From contig CAYJHH010000001.1 in the NCBI GenBank assembly GCA_964369995.1, forward strand, positions 1 through 64,000: a DNA stretch of 64,000 nt, given 5' to 3'. The stretch's first letter is position 1. Each line of letters begins with the position of its first letter. Source of the DNA: CAYJAD01 sp964369995. GTDB lineage: Bacteria > Desulfobacterota > Desulfovibrionia > Desulfovibrionales > Desulfovibrionaceae. The notes below the pieces were generated by a model, which worked only from the letters and a program-made list of their open reading frames with translations, did not search any database and was not told where the DNA came from. Positions 48,898 to 58,550 of the stretch are shown here, piece by piece. The position numbers were made by a program, and so were the translations under genes.

Positions 48898-50298
48898 ATG
48901 AAAAAAGACCCAAAAAATAATTTACAATATACCCCGCAATCTTGCTGGGAAAGATATGCCAGCACTGCAGAAGATCAAAAAGCACTTATGAAGCTTGCCA
49001 AGCGTTACGTGAAATTTTTATCTCGCTGCAAAACAGAGCGCGAAACCATTGACTATGTACTCGAAGTTTTAGCAGAAAATGGCTATAAAAAAGAAGGTAT
49101 TCACGCGGATACTGCGCTGATACCCTTTCGTCATAAAACCCTTTTTGTAGCCAAAAAAGGCGCCTTACCTTTAAGTAAGGGTTTACATCTTATTAGTGCT
49201 CATACTGACACCCCCCGTTTGGATTTTAAGCAACGCCCTTTCATTGAACAAGCCGGCGTAGCGCAAGCTAAAACCCACTATTACGGCGGCATTCGAAAAT
49301 ATCAATGGTTAGCACGGCCTTTGGCCTTGCATGGCATTGTGGTGCGCGCTGATGGCTCTTCGGTGCATGTGGTTTTGGGCGAAGAAGCTGACGAACCTGT
49401 ATTCACCATTGCTGATTTATTACCTCATTTGGCACAAAATCACGTAAAACAAACCATTGCTGAGGGTTTTGACGCCGAAAAGCTTAATATAATCTTGGGA
49501 CATAAACCCAAAGCCAGCGGCCAAGACGATGAAAAAAGCAAAGAAAAAGATCCCATCAAGTGCCACGTACTAGAAATTTTACATGACAAATACAATATTT
49601 GTGAAGAAGATTTCATCTCCGCTGAGCTTCAGGCTGTTCCGGCCGGCCCTGCGCGTTTTGTGGGCTTAGATAAATCCCTCATTGGCGGCTTTGGGCATGA
49701 TGATAGAGTTTGCGTTTTTGCAGCTCTTGAGGCTTTCCTTGCTGTGCCTAACCCCAAGCATACCACAGCTCTTATCCTTTGGGATAAAGAGGAAATCGGC
49801 TCTGAAGGTGCCACCGGTGCCAATTCTCGCTTCTTGCAATACTGCATAGAAGATTGCCGTGAAGCATGGGAAAAAGATGCCAAATTAGGGCATATTATGT
49901 TACAAACTAAGGCTCTTTCTGCCGATGTGGCGGCAGGTTTAGATCCTGATTGGCAAGAAGTGCACGAAAAACAAAATGCCGCTGTATTAGGCTATGGCCC
50001 TTGTTTTTCTAAATTCACCGGCGCTCGCGGTAAAAGTGGCGCCAGTGACGCCGATGCTGAGTTGGTGGGCTATATGCGCGGGCTGCTTAATGCCAAAAAC
50101 ATTCCTTGGCAAATGGCAGAATGCGGTAAGGTAGACCTTGGCGGCGGCGGCACTGTGGCTTTATTCCTCGCCTCCTATGGTATGCAAGTCATTGACTGCG
50201 GCCCCGCGGTACTTGGTATGCACAGCCCCTTTGAGCTTATATCTTGCGCAGACCTTTGGGCCACGGTGGATGCTTATACTGCCTTTTTGAAGGATTAA
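48898..50298 (+). CDS. M18-family aminopeptidase
   Basis: The 466-aa product has LISAHTDTPRLDFK, GGFGHDDRVCVFAALEAF, LWDKEEIGSEGATGA and LGMHSPFELIS, the zinc ligands and catalytic Glu of M18 dodecameric aminopeptidases. It removes N-terminal residues from peptides in the cytoplasm. It starts 26 bases after selA and probably ends the operon. Confidence 0.95.
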   Translation: MKKDPKNNLQYTPQSCWERYASTAEDQKALMKLAKRYVKFLSRCKTERETIDYVLEVLAENGYKKEGIHADTALIPFRHKTLFVAKKGALPLSKGLHLISAHTDTPRLDFKQRPFIEQAGVAQAKTHYYGGIRKYQWLARPLALHGIVVRADGSSVHVVLGEEADEPVFTIADLLPHLAQNHVKQTIAEGFDAEKLNIILGHKPKASGQDDEKSKEKDPIKCHVLEILHDKYNICEEDFISAELQAVPAGPARFVGLDKSLIGGFGHDDRVCVFAALEAFLAVPNPKHTTALILWDKEEIGSEGATGANSRFLQYCIEDCREAWEKDAKLGHIMLQTKALSADVAAGLDPDWQEVHEKQNAAVLGYGPCFSKFTGARGKSGASDADAELVGYMRGLLNAKNIPWQMAECGKVDLGGGGTVALFLASYGMQVIDCGPAVLGMHSPFELISCADLWATVDAYTAFLKD

Positions 50299-50306
50299 GC
50301 GTATTG

Positions 50307-50610
50307 TAAGCATTAACTACTTTAGTCGACACTGAAAAACAACTTAACTATCAGTAAAAATAGAACTTATAAATCAAATAACGTAATAAAGATTGCCGGA
50401 AATAAACGTATGGAATACGTTTTCTGGCAATCTTTAGACATAAGAAATGCTTTTTTCAGATGTCGACTACTCAAGACATGCCCTTGGCATGGCTTGCCGC
50501 GCGTAAAATAAGCCGGAATTTACTTCCGGTGGCCCCGAAGGGGTATTTGGAGCAGGCGTGCCTTTCTTAAAAACGAGTGGAAACACGTTTTTAAGCATTA
50601 ACTACTTTAG
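50307..50610. repeat. repeat-flanked structured intergenic element
   Basis: A 19-bp direct repeat, TAAGCATTAACTACTTTAG, is found at 50307-50325 and 50592-50610. Between them is a unit with imperfect inverted ends (50324-50339 and 50452-50467, both with GTCGAC) around a strong hairpin: AAAGATTGCCGGAA/TTCTGGCAATCTTT (50388-50435) with inner AACGTAT/ATACGTT. Shorter hairpins (CCGGAA/TTCCGG; CCCC/GGGG) follow. No gene is supported in 50299-50704. It looks like a MITE-like insertion or structured RNA. Confidence 0.55.
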
Positions 50611-50623
50611 ATAATATATTCAT

Positions 50624-50662
50624 AAAAAAAGCTATTAAATTTTAGATTTAATAGCTTTTTTT
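50624..50662. terminator. bidirectional terminator between aminopeptidase and NlpC genes
   Basis: AAAAAAAGCTATTAAA and TTTAATAGCTTTTTTT form a perfect 16-bp stem with a 7-base loop. Poly-T follows in both directions, so it can end both convergent operons. Confidence 0.9.
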
Positions 50663-50704
50663 GTGAATTATCACCATATTATATGTTTGTTATTTATGGA
50701 AATA

Positions 50705-51271
50705 TTAAGAATCTTCTTGCTTTTGTGCAGATTCATGTTGCTCCAAAAGCTCTTCTGCAGCCTCAAGCTCTTCAGGCCCAAGTTCTGCCACACGGCGCGT
50801 GCCTATATAATACTTGCTAAAATACGACACGTCCATATCGCTTATGCGTATATCTTTATTACGCCGCGGACTGTGAATAAATTTCCCTTCCCCCAAATAA
50901 ATACCTGTGTGGTATACTCTTCCGCGGCGAAAAGCTACAATATCACCCACTTGTAAGTCTTTCTTACTTTTAACAGCTTCACCTACTTTAGCTTGATCTT
51001 GTGCTCTGCGAGGCAATTTTACCCCGGCATGCTCATACACCCATTGTACAAAACCTGAGCAATCAAAACCTTGTGGCGAAGTGCCACCGGCTCTATACAT
51101 GGTGCCTAGCATACTCTCTGCTTTGGGAATAATAATGGCTTTTTCCACGTCTTCTTTTTTCTCTGCTTGTAAAGCGGGGGCAATGACATCTGTTTTTTGC
51201 GCACAACCTGCGCCAAACATTATACAAGTACAAAGAAGTATTTTACTAAGGAGTTTGGTAGTATTTTTCAT
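50705..51271 (-). CDS. NlpC/P60-family lipoprotein
   Basis: The 188-aa product has a lipoprotein signal ending in FGAGC, so it is likely membrane-anchored. The NlpC/P60 domain shows FDCSGFVQWVYEHAG with the catalytic Cys, YHTGIYLGEG with His, and FIHSPRR. Such enzymes cut stem peptides in peptidoglycan. The C-terminus is a Glu-rich helix. Confidence 0.93.
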   Translation of the reverse strand: MKNTTKLLSKILLCTCIMFGAGCAQKTDVIAPALQAEKKEDVEKAIIIPKAESMLGTMYRAGGTSPQGFDCSGFVQWVYEHAGVKLPRRAQDQAKVGEAVKSKKDLQVGDIVAFRRGRVYHTGIYLGEGKFIHSPRRNKDIRISDMDVSYFSKYYIGTRRVAELGPEELEAAEELLEQHESAQKQEDS

Positions 51272-51356
51272 AAGCGATGAAAATACGCTTGCCCTACACC
51301 TTTGTCAAGGAGAGGGCTACACAAAAGGTTGCTTATACCCTATTTCATTAAAGAAA

Positions 51357-52574
51357 TTAAACATGTAAGCCTGCTAAATGCCCGCTAGCAAAGGCCCAGT
51401 GCAAGTTATACCCGCCCAATTGACCTGTTATATCAAGCAATTCTCCCACCAAAAATAAGCGCTCTTGCAATAAACTTTCCATACTCCAGGCATTTACGTG
51501 TTCCACCAATACGCCACCTCGCGCTGCTTCTGCTTTTTGCATGCCCCCTCTTTTTTGTGGCACAACACTATAAGCATGCACACAAGCATGCAATTCTTTA
51601 CGAACCTTACGTGAAAGCTCGGCAATTTTACGGCGCGCCCAAAGTTCAGGCAATAAAGCATCCACCAAACGCTGTGGCATATGCCGACAAAGCAAGGTAC
51701 GTACAAAAAGCTTACCGCACTCTGGCGCATCAAGCAGCTCTTCTAAGGAAATATGTGGTAAAAAATCTATAAAAAGAGGTTGCCCTTCTTGCCAATGACA
51801 AGAAGCCTGTAGCACAGCCGGCCCACTTATGCCTGTGTGCGTAAAAAGCAAAGCCTCCTTATGCGTAAAGTCATGGGGCATATCCGCTCTTTGCACCCGT
51901 ATGGTCACAGGAAGACTTATGCCGCTCAGGCCAGATAATGCGCTTTGCGGCGGTAAATGTAAGGAGGTAAGCACAGGTGTAAAAGAACGTGCTTGATGAC
52001 CAAATTGCGCTGCCACTTGTAAGCCATGAGAAGTGGCGCCAATATGCGCCCAAGCAGGTGAGCCCAAAGCCACCACAAGACTTTGCCCTTGCACGGTAGA
52101 CGCAAAAGCGTTGGCATCCGTGAGCGAAACCGTATAAAGGCCTTGGGAAAAAGAAATTTCACCCAAGGTATGCTCTAGTAAAAATGTACAAGCAAATTTT
52201 TCACATTGCTGCACCAATGAGCGCACAAATTCTTTGGCCGAAGTGGTACCAAAAAGCTGACCATGCTCGCGCTCTTCCCAGCACAGCCCCTGTTGCATCA
52301 TAAAATCCAATATATGCTTTGGCGTAAAAGCCTCCAAAGCTGGCTCAGTAAAAAGGGGCTCTTCTCCGAAGAAAAAATCTGGCGACATATGCACATTGGT
52401 AAAATTCGCCTTACCGCCGCCGCTAATGGCTATTTTCTTTCCGGCTTTGGCATTGTGATCCACCAAAAGTACTTTTCTTCCGCGTTTTGCTGCGGTCATG
52501 GCACACATGAGGCCACTAGCTCCGGCACCCAAAATAATTACATCATAGAAGGATTCTTTTTCTTGTTTCATCAT
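51357..52574 (-). CDS. HI0933/YhiN-type flavoprotein
   Basis: The 405-aa product begins with an FAD-binding dinucleotide fold (VIILGAGASGLMCAMTAAKR) and AISGGGKANFTN, characteristic of the HI0933 family, and ends GGYNLHWAFASGHLAG. It is probably an FAD-dependent oxidoreductase; its substrate is unknown for the family in general. It stands alone, 85 bases before the NlpC lipoprotein gene. Confidence 0.9.
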   Translation of the reverse strand: MMKQEKESFYDVIILGAGASGLMCAMTAAKRGRKVLLVDHNAKAGKKIAISGGGKANFTNVHMSPDFFFGEEPLFTEPALEAFTPKHILDFMMQQGLCWEEREHGQLFGTTSAKEFVRSLVQQCEKFACTFLLEHTLGEISFSQGLYTVSLTDANAFASTVQGQSLVVALGSPAWAHIGATSHGLQVAAQFGHQARSFTPVLTSLHLPPQSALSGLSGISLPVTIRVQRADMPHDFTHKEALLFTHTGISGPAVLQASCHWQEGQPLFIDFLPHISLEELLDAPECGKLFVRTLLCRHMPQRLVDALLPELWARRKIAELSRKVRKELHACVHAYSVVPQKRGGMQKAEAARGGVLVEHVNAWSMESLLQERLFLVGELLDITGQLGGYNLHWAFASGHLAGLHV

Positions 52575-52696
52575 GGCCGAGCTATACCCGAGCTTTTGGC
52601 AAATGCCAAGACTAAAGCTGAGTACACACTTTTTACAAAAGGTCTCAAGTACTCTGGAAATTTTTTAAAAAATATCTAGAAAATGAGCCCCACGCC

Positions 52697-52726
52697 TTGA
52701 CAGCTTCACCAACTAGGGAGTATTTA
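52697..52726 (+). promoter_or_regulatory. sigma-70-type promoter of the DHH gene
   Basis: TTGACA (52697-52702) and TATTTA (52721-52726) are 18 bases apart, about 75 bases before the DHH start codon. It reads plus, divergent from the flavoprotein gene. Confidence 0.5.
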
Positions 52727-52799
52727 GTGAGGACATACAAACATATTTTCACGTTGCTTTCTCTTTATAAATTTTTAACTGCTTCTCTCGGAGATTTAC

Positions 52800-53726
52800 A
52801 TGGCATCTCAATATCGTTTAGTAACTCGTAGTGACTTTGATGGTCTTGTTTGCGCTGTATTGCTCAAGCAAATCGGTCTAGTTGGCGATATTCTTTTTGT
52901 GCATCCCAAGGATGTGCAAGACGGGCGCATTGAACTGAGCAGTTCGGATATTACCACTAACCTTCCTTACAGCCCTTATGTGCATGCCTGCTTTGATCAC
53001 CACTTATCTGAAACATTGCGTTCCACCACTCCGGCAAGCAATCACATTATCAACGCTAAAGCCCCTTCCGCAGCTCGTGTGGTTTACGAACACTTTGGCG
53101 GCAAAGAGCGCTTCACCAATATCTCCGATGATATGATGGAAGCTGTGGATAAATCAGACGCCGCCGACCTTACCATGGATGAGATTTTAAATCCTAAAAA
53201 CTGGATTTTACTCAACTACATCATGGATCCACGCACCGGCCTTGGTCGTTTCCGCGATTTTCGCATCAGTAACTATGAATTAATGATGAAGCTCATCGGT
53301 CTTTGTACAGAGCTTCCCATTGAAGAAATCATGGAAGATCCAGACGTTCTTGAACGCGTACAATTGTACAATGATCACAAAGAGAAAGCCGAAGCTCAGC
53401 TTAAAAATTGCACCAATATTGTGGGTAACCTTATTGAACTTGACCTGCGCGAACAAGAAACCATTTGGACAACTAACCGCTTTACCTTGTACGCTCTTTT
53501 CCCAGAGTGCACCATCTCCACACATATTTTGTGGGGCTTGCAAAAGAAAAATGTTGTTTTTGCTGTGGGTAAATCCATTGTTAACCGCGCTTCCCAAATT
53601 AATATCGGGGAAATTATGCTTAGCTATGGCGGCGGCGGTCATAGAAATGCCGGCACCTGTCAAATTCCTTTGGAAGATGCCCCTAAAGTACACGAAGAAT
53701 TACGTGTAAAATTGCAAGATAAATAA
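52800..53726 (+). CDS. DHH-family phosphoesterase
   Basis: The 308-aa product has SDFDGLVCAVL near residue 11, FDHHLSE with the DHH triad at 66-68, and GGGGHRNAGTCQI of the DHHA1 domain near 276. This is the pattern of exopolyphosphatase-like or oligoribonucleotide-cleaving DHH enzymes with manganese. A ribosome site (CTCGGAGATTTAC) precedes the ATG. It is a single-gene unit with its own promoter and terminator. Confidence 0.92.
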   Translation: MASQYRLVTRSDFDGLVCAVLLKQIGLVGDILFVHPKDVQDGRIELSSSDITTNLPYSPYVHACFDHHLSETLRSTTPASNHIINAKAPSAARVVYEHFGGKERFTNISDDMMEAVDKSDAADLTMDEILNPKNWILLNYIMDPRTGLGRFRDFRISNYELMMKLIGLCTELPIEEIMEDPDVLERVQLYNDHKEKAEAQLKNCTNIVGNLIELDLREQETIWTTNRFTLYALFPECTISTHILWGLQKKNVVFAVGKSIVNRASQINIGEIMLSYGGGGHRNAGTCQIPLEDAPKVHEELRVKLQDK

Positions 53727-53749
53727 TACTAGCCTTACTTATAATAATA

Positions 53750-53781
53750 AGCCCTGAAATTCATCTTTCAGGGCTTTTTTT
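53750..53781 (+). terminator. intrinsic terminator after the DHH gene
   Basis: AGCCCTGAAA and TTTCAGGGCT form a 10-bp perfect stem with a 6-base loop, followed by seven T. It ends 25 bases before the stop of the convergent glycosyltransferase gene. Confidence 0.92.
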
Positions 53782-53805
53782 ATATACAATACAAACAACT
53801 GAAAT

Positions 53806-55116
53806 TTACGAAAAGAACGAACCCTTTTTATACGCATGGTGCAAACGCTGTAAATCCATACCAAAACTTGCGGCAAGCAAAATACATTGATTGAAAAAAG
53901 TCACCTTCAAAGAACCATGTTCTTGCCAGCGCCTGCCCGAAGTCACCAAAGGAAGAGGCAAAGGTATGAGTTTTCCTTGCTTACGAACCGCCTTGGCCAA
54001 AAGCACATCTTCTAAAATAGGCACATCCGCATAGCCTTGTACCTTAAAAAAGTCCTGTTTACGCATAAAAAAGCCTTGATCACCATAAGGCTTATGCAAA
54101 TATTGAGCACGCATATTGGTGCCCCATGTGAGAAGGCTTTTCCCAAAAAAATCTCCAGATACAGCAAATTGAAAATAGCCTAAAGAAGGTTCCTCTGTTG
54201 CCCCTTGTGAAGGGTGTAAGGCTTGGCGCACAGCCCTGTCCCATTCAGGAGGTAGCAAAGAATCTGCATGTAAAAAAAGTACAATATCCCCTTGAGCTTT
54301 GGCAGCAACAAAATTCATTTGACGCGCTCGCCCTCTTTGCTCTGGAGGACACAAATACACCGTGGCACCAAGATTTTGTGCCAGAGAAGCCGTGGCATCA
54401 AAACTACCGCCATCGGCCACAAGCACCTCCACTCCAAAGGCCTGTTGCGCACTATGAATGGCTCTGGCTATATGCTTTTCTTCATTATATGCAGGAATAA
54501 TAACAGAAATTGTGGGCGGAATATCACAAGCATAATCCACATCCCCTAAGACGGGCAAAAGGGCATAGTGCGGCACTTTATGCAAGGATTCAGCTAACAC
54601 GCTACTGCTTCCCCAAGATATATGGGTAAAAAGCTGAGGGTGCGGCTGAGTTAATCCCACAAGATAATAGCCACCATCACTGGCAGGTCCAAAAACACAA
54701 GGGGCATCATCAAGGGCTTGCACAGCTTTGTGTATATTAGCTTTTCTGTTATCCGGACAATCGGCTCCTATAACGATAACCTTTTGCGCCCCTTTGGCAA
54801 AGGCTAGCTCAAAAGCATATTGCAAGCGCTGCCCTAGGTCGCCTTGCCCTTGCTCTTCATACACAAGCCCTTCCCCTAGCCACTCTTGCATTGCCTGCAA
54901 GCAAGCGCCGGTATAGTGCACATGCACCTCATGAGGCGTAAAAGCCATAGCCTCTTGAATTTGCCCTAGGGTGAATTCCGTCATTTTTTGTTGTAATTGC
55001 GCTGCAGCCTGCGCACCTATGCCGGGAATAAGCCTTGTTTTGGTACTTCCCGGTTCAGGATAACGCGTAAAAAGAATAAAAATAACTTTTTCTGCATACT
55101 TTTGCATATTACACAT
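53806..55116 (-). CDS. fused TIGR04282/TIGR04283-type glycosyltransferase
   Basis: The 436-aa product joins two domains usually encoded by separate genes. The N-terminal half (about 1-195) has TRYPEPGSTKTRLIPGIG and VIGADCPDN (DUF2064/TIGR04282). The C-terminal half (about 205-436) is a GT2 enzyme with ISVIIPAYNEEKHIARAIHS, VADGGSFD, RGRARQMN and FLHADSLLP (TIGR04283). Both families are named for arsenosugar clusters but are wider. It overlaps the flavoprotein gene by 8 bases. Confidence 0.92.
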   Translation of the reverse strand: MCNMQKYAEKVIFILFTRYPEPGSTKTRLIPGIGAQAAAQLQQKMTEFTLGQIQEAMAFTPHEVHVHYTGACLQAMQEWLGEGLVYEEQGQGDLGQRLQYAFELAFAKGAQKVIVIGADCPDNRKANIHKAVQALDDAPCVFGPASDGGYYLVGLTQPHPQLFTHISWGSSSVLAESLHKVPHYALLPVLGDVDYACDIPPTISVIIPAYNEEKHIARAIHSAQQAFGVEVLVADGGSFDATASLAQNLGATVYLCPPEQRGRARQMNFVAAKAQGDIVLFLHADSLLPPEWDRAVRQALHPSQGATEEPSLGYFQFAVSGDFFGKSLLTWGTNMRAQYLHKPYGDQGFFMRKQDFFKVQGYADVPILEDVLLAKAVRKQGKLIPLPLPLVTSGRRWQEHGSLKVTFFNQCILLAASFGMDLQRLHHAYKKGSFFS

Positions 55117-56623
55117 TCCTCTGTAGCCACCAACGCAAAACTTTGGCCACCAAAGGCGTTAAGGTACTTTTTTTATACAAACCCGCCACACGTTTAATGG
55201 CGCTGGCCTGTGTGGGGTATGGGTGAATAACATTGGCTAAAGCGCCAAGCCCCATGCCGCCCACCATGGCTGTGGTAATTTCGCTGATCATTTCTCCGGC
55301 ATGGCTAGAAACAATGGTGGCACCAAGAATCTTATCACTGCCTTTTTTCACCATGATTTTTACAAAACCCCGCGTTTCTTCATCAGCAATGGCGCGATCA
55401 ATATCTTTCATGGGCATGGTATAAAAATCCACAGCCATATTTTGCTTTTGGGCATCTTTTTCATACATGCCCACATGCGCAATTTCAGGATCAGTATAGG
55501 TGCACCAAGGCATAATCAAAGAACTTAGGCGCTTTCTCCCTTTAAAAAGGGCATTTTGCACCACAATTTGTGCTGCTGCATCGGCGGCATGGGTAAACTT
55601 CCAAGCCATGCAACAATCCCCCGCAGCAAATATATCGGCATTGGAAGTTCTTAAGTAATCATCAACTTCCACACCTTGAGCACTGTATTGTACTTGTGCA
55701 GCCTCAAGCCCCAAGCCTTCCACATTGGCTTTGCGCCCTGCACCAATAAGAATTATATCCCCTTCTACTGACAGTTCGCGCCCTTCTTGCTGCACCACCA
55801 AGACCTTAGAGCCTGTGGAACTCGTCTCTGCCCGTAAAACCTGTGTATGCAAAAGAACATCAATGCCTTCCTCAGCAAAAACATCTGCCAGTAAAGCCGA
55901 AGCCTCAGGATCCTCATGCGATAAAAAAGTAGAACGTTGCACTATGGTTACTTTGGAACCGAGCCGCGCAAAGGCTTGTGCCAATTCACAGCCTATGGGA
56001 CCGCCGCCAAGCACTATGAGCCTTGCAGGCAATTCCGTGAGGTTAAAGATATTTTCATTGGTTACAAAACCCACATCTTCAAGACCAGGCACTTCTGGAT
56101 GTAAAGCTCGCGCGCCGGTACAAATGGCCGCTTTGTGAAAATGTAAGGTTTTTCCACCCACTTCCACCGTATGAGGGCTTGTAAAAACAGCGTCACCACG
56201 AAAAACATCCACGCCTAAGGAAGTATACCTTTCGGCAGAATCATGCACGCTAATTTGCGCTCGAATACGCCGCAAACGCTGCATAATGGCAGGAAAATCA
56301 GCAGCACTTATGAATTGTGGGCTCAAGCCAAAGTGCGCCGCATGCCGCATTTCATGGGCTAAACGTGCAGGGCGTATAAGGCTTTTTGACGGCACACAGC
56401 CTGTGACCAAACAGTCTCCCCCCATATAACCACGCTCAATGAGGGCCACCTTACCCCCCAAGGAAGCCACAATAATGCTTACAATAAGTCCCGCTGTCCC
56501 CCCTCCAATGGCCACCATGGCATATTTAGGTGCAGGGTGCGGATTTACCCAATCCGCGGGGCTGGTGTGTTGCATAAGGGTTTGATTATGTATATCAAGC
56601 GGAAATAACTCTGGAATTGACAT
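55109..56623 (-). CDS. mercuric-reductase-like FAD oxidoreductase
   Basis: The 504-aa product has AIGGGTAGLIVSIIVASLGG, then GGDCLVTGCVPSKSLI with the redox-active CxxxxC pair, an NAD-binding GGGPIGCELAQAFARLG and AAGDC. The C-terminal HPYPTQASAIKR keeps the His but not the usual Glu of the His-Glu pair, as in the TVP38-linked group. No mercury-binding N-terminal domain is present, so mercury is an unlikely substrate. The gene is 3 bases after the TVP38 gene. Confidence 0.92.
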   Translation of the reverse strand: MSIPELFPLDIHNQTLMQHTSPADWVNPHPAPKYAMVAIGGGTAGLIVSIIVASLGGKVALIERGYMGGDCLVTGCVPSKSLIRPARLAHEMRHAAHFGLSPQFISAADFPAIMQRLRRIRAQISVHDSAERYTSLGVDVFRGDAVFTSPHTVEVGGKTLHFHKAAICTGARALHPEVPGLEDVGFVTNENIFNLTELPARLIVLGGGPIGCELAQAFARLGSKVTIVQRSTFLSHEDPEASALLADVFAEEGIDVLLHTQVLRAETSSTGSKVLVVQQEGRELSVEGDIILIGAGRKANVEGLGLEAAQVQYSAQGVEVDDYLRTSNADIFAAGDCCMAWKFTHAADAAAQIVVQNALFKGRKRLSSLIMPWCTYTDPEIAHVGMYEKDAQKQNMAVDFYTMPMKDIDRAIADEETRGFVKIMVKKGSDKILGATIVSSHAGEMISEITTAMVGGMGLGALANVIHPYPTQASAIKRVAGLYKKSTLTPLVAKVLRWWLQRNV

Positions 56624-56626
56624 AAC

Positions 56627-57280
56627 TTACTCCTTGATACGTTGTTTTGCCTTTTTGACAAGCACCGTTAAAATAGCCAAAACACTGAGTACCACCGCCA
56701 CCAAAACCCAAGGAATCTCCCCTTGGCTTAAGGACGTGGTAATGGCATCTGTACCCACCACAAACAAAACAGTTCCGGGAATAATGCAGGTAAAAGTCCA
56801 CAGCACATAGGTGGAAAAAGGCACTTTAGTTAAGCCAAAGCCGTAATTAAGCATATTAAAAGGAAAAAGCGGTACCAAGCGAGTAATGGCCACAATAATG
56901 GAGCCATTTTTCTCTGTAATGGCATCTAACTTTTGAAACTTTTCATTTTTCCCTAGCCAATTTTCCACGCTGGAACGCAGCACATAACGGGAAATCAAAA
57001 AACAGAGCGAAGCGCCTAAAGTCGCCCCCACAAGCACCACTGACACACCTAACACAGAGCCAAAAAGCACTCCGGCCATAATACTTAAGGCAGAACCCGG
57101 TAAGGCCAAAACAGTAAAAACCGTATACACAACAATAAAAATAAGAGGTGCCCACGAACCTTGTGCCGCAACCCAAGACTTAAAAGTCACCAAGTGTTGC
57201 TCAAGCCCAAGATGACGCACAAAAAAGATACCAAGCACTATGGCTAGCAATAAACACACAGGTTTAAGCCATTGCATCAT
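56627..57280 (-). CDS. TVP38/TMEM64-family membrane protein
   Basis: The 217-aa product has about five membrane helices and the SNARE-associated (DedA-like) core: PGSALSIMAGVLFGSVLGVS and later FNMLNYGFGLTKVPFSTYV, with a conserved Arg (AITRLVPLFPF). Such proteins may move lipids or other substrates. It is in an operon with the flavoprotein and glycosyltransferase genes, a frequent combination. Confidence 0.92.
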   Translation of the reverse strand: MMQWLKPVCLLLAIVLGIFFVRHLGLEQHLVTFKSWVAAQGSWAPLIFIVVYTVFTVLALPGSALSIMAGVLFGSVLGVSVVLVGATLGASLCFLISRYVLRSSVENWLGKNEKFQKLDAITEKNGSIIVAITRLVPLFPFNMLNYGFGLTKVPFSTYVLWTFTCIIPGTVLFVVGTDAITTSLSQGEIPWVLVAVVLSVLAILTVLVKKAKQRIKE

Positions 57281-57372
57281 ACAACCTCCTTAGGCAAAAA
57301 ACGCCTAAAATTAAACGGTAAATCGCTGTACTAAGAAGATGCTCATTTTCCACTGAAAATGACAAAGAAGCT

Positions 57373-58311
57373 TTAGCGTGCTCCGCCGCAAGATGTACCA
57401 GAGACAAAGCAGCTATAACAACGATGATGGCGCAACATGATGCGGTAATTCATGGCCTCAAGTAAGGACTCTCCAAGGTCATAAGCGGCATCATCATCCA
57501 CCAAAGTGCAAGCATAAACAGCCATGCGCCCTTGTTTTTTTACTATCATTTTGCTGTAATTACACATGAAGCCTTCTCGCTCCGCCTGTGTTTTATATTG
57601 CAACATGCAATGCTCGCTAATATGTGGCACATCAGGTTGAGCACAAGGGCGTAATAAATTAGGAAAAGACACAAAAGAAACATCTTGCGGTAAGTTATGA
57701 GTAGCAAACACTTCAGCATAGGCAGCAAGCGTGCTTTCAGGGTCCATTACCATTTCTTGATGATGCGCCACCGTTACTTCAAAGCCTGCATTATATAGGG
57801 CAACCATAGCCTGTAAGGCTTTTTCAAAAGTTCCCTGCCCACGATTTTTATCATGCGCAGCAGCAGAAGGCGCATCTAAACTTATACGAAAAGCAAGAGA
57901 ATGCTTACTATGACGAAGGGCGGTAAGCTTAGGCAAGGCCTTATGTAAGGGGGCTGTTCCATTGGTAAGCACCAAACAAGGCGCCACATCCAAAGAAGCA
58001 TCTAAGATATCAATAATATTTGCATTTACAAAAGGTTCTCCTCCTGTAAACGCCAGTTTTTGCACCTGCAAGGTTTGCGCTTGCTCTAAGAAAGGATACA
58101 CATCGCTTAAATTTGGCGCTTCAATACGAGTATCCCCGGGAGCAGAGCCCTCAAAGCAAAAGGGGCAATGTAAGTTACAATTGGACCCCGTATGAAACCA
58201 AAGTTCTGTAAGCTTTTGCGGTTGAATAAAGCCACGATTATCCCCCTTGGCTGTATAGAGCCAATCAGAACTTTGCAAATGATGCACGGTATTTTTACTA
58301 GATATAAGCAT
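57373..58311 (-). CDS. radical SAM protein
   Basis: The start at 58311 follows ACAGGAAGTGCTTTC. The 312-aa product has SNCNLHCPFCFEG, the CxxxCxxC motif that holds the iron-sulfur cluster, then LAFTGGEPFVN (SAM-binding GGE). The C-terminal part has extra Cys (FMCNYSK, VYACTLV, CYSCFVSGTSCGG), which could hold a second cluster, SPASM-like. The substrate is unknown. It lies 92 bases before the TVP38 gene and may lead that operon. Confidence 0.9.
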   Translation of the reverse strand: MLISSKNTVHHLQSSDWLYTAKGDNRGFIQPQKLTELWFHTGSNCNLHCPFCFEGSAPGDTRIEAPNLSDVYPFLEQAQTLQVQKLAFTGGEPFVNANIIDILDASLDVAPCLVLTNGTAPLHKALPKLTALRHSKHSLAFRISLDAPSAAAHDKNRGQGTFEKALQAMVALYNAGFEVTVAHHQEMVMDPESTLAAYAEVFATHNLPQDVSFVSFPNLLRPCAQPDVPHISEHCMLQYKTQAEREGFMCNYSKMIVKKQGRMAVYACTLVDDDAAYDLGESLLEAMNYRIMLRHHRCYSCFVSGTSCGGAR

Positions 58312-58550
58312 GAAAGCACTTCCTGTAACTTGTTTATTTAAAAATAAAAAAACACATAACACAAAGGCACAGAGAGGCAAGAGAAAAGCAAAAAGAAGGT
58401 AAGGCGTAGGGAGGCAAAGTAAGGCAAGATAAAGTTAACTGAAAAGAAACAAAAAGTATAGTAAAAAGATAGGTATTCACCCCTTTTTATTGCTATTGGT
58501 TACTATACACAAAAGCATAAAAAAAGCAATGAAAAAACTGTCATTACACG

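Noticed and set aside
47468..58311. Possible selenoprotein genes near selA
   Set aside because: No annotated gene here ends at a UGA followed by an obvious continuing frame; the radical SAM gene ends in UAA after its Cys-rich tail.
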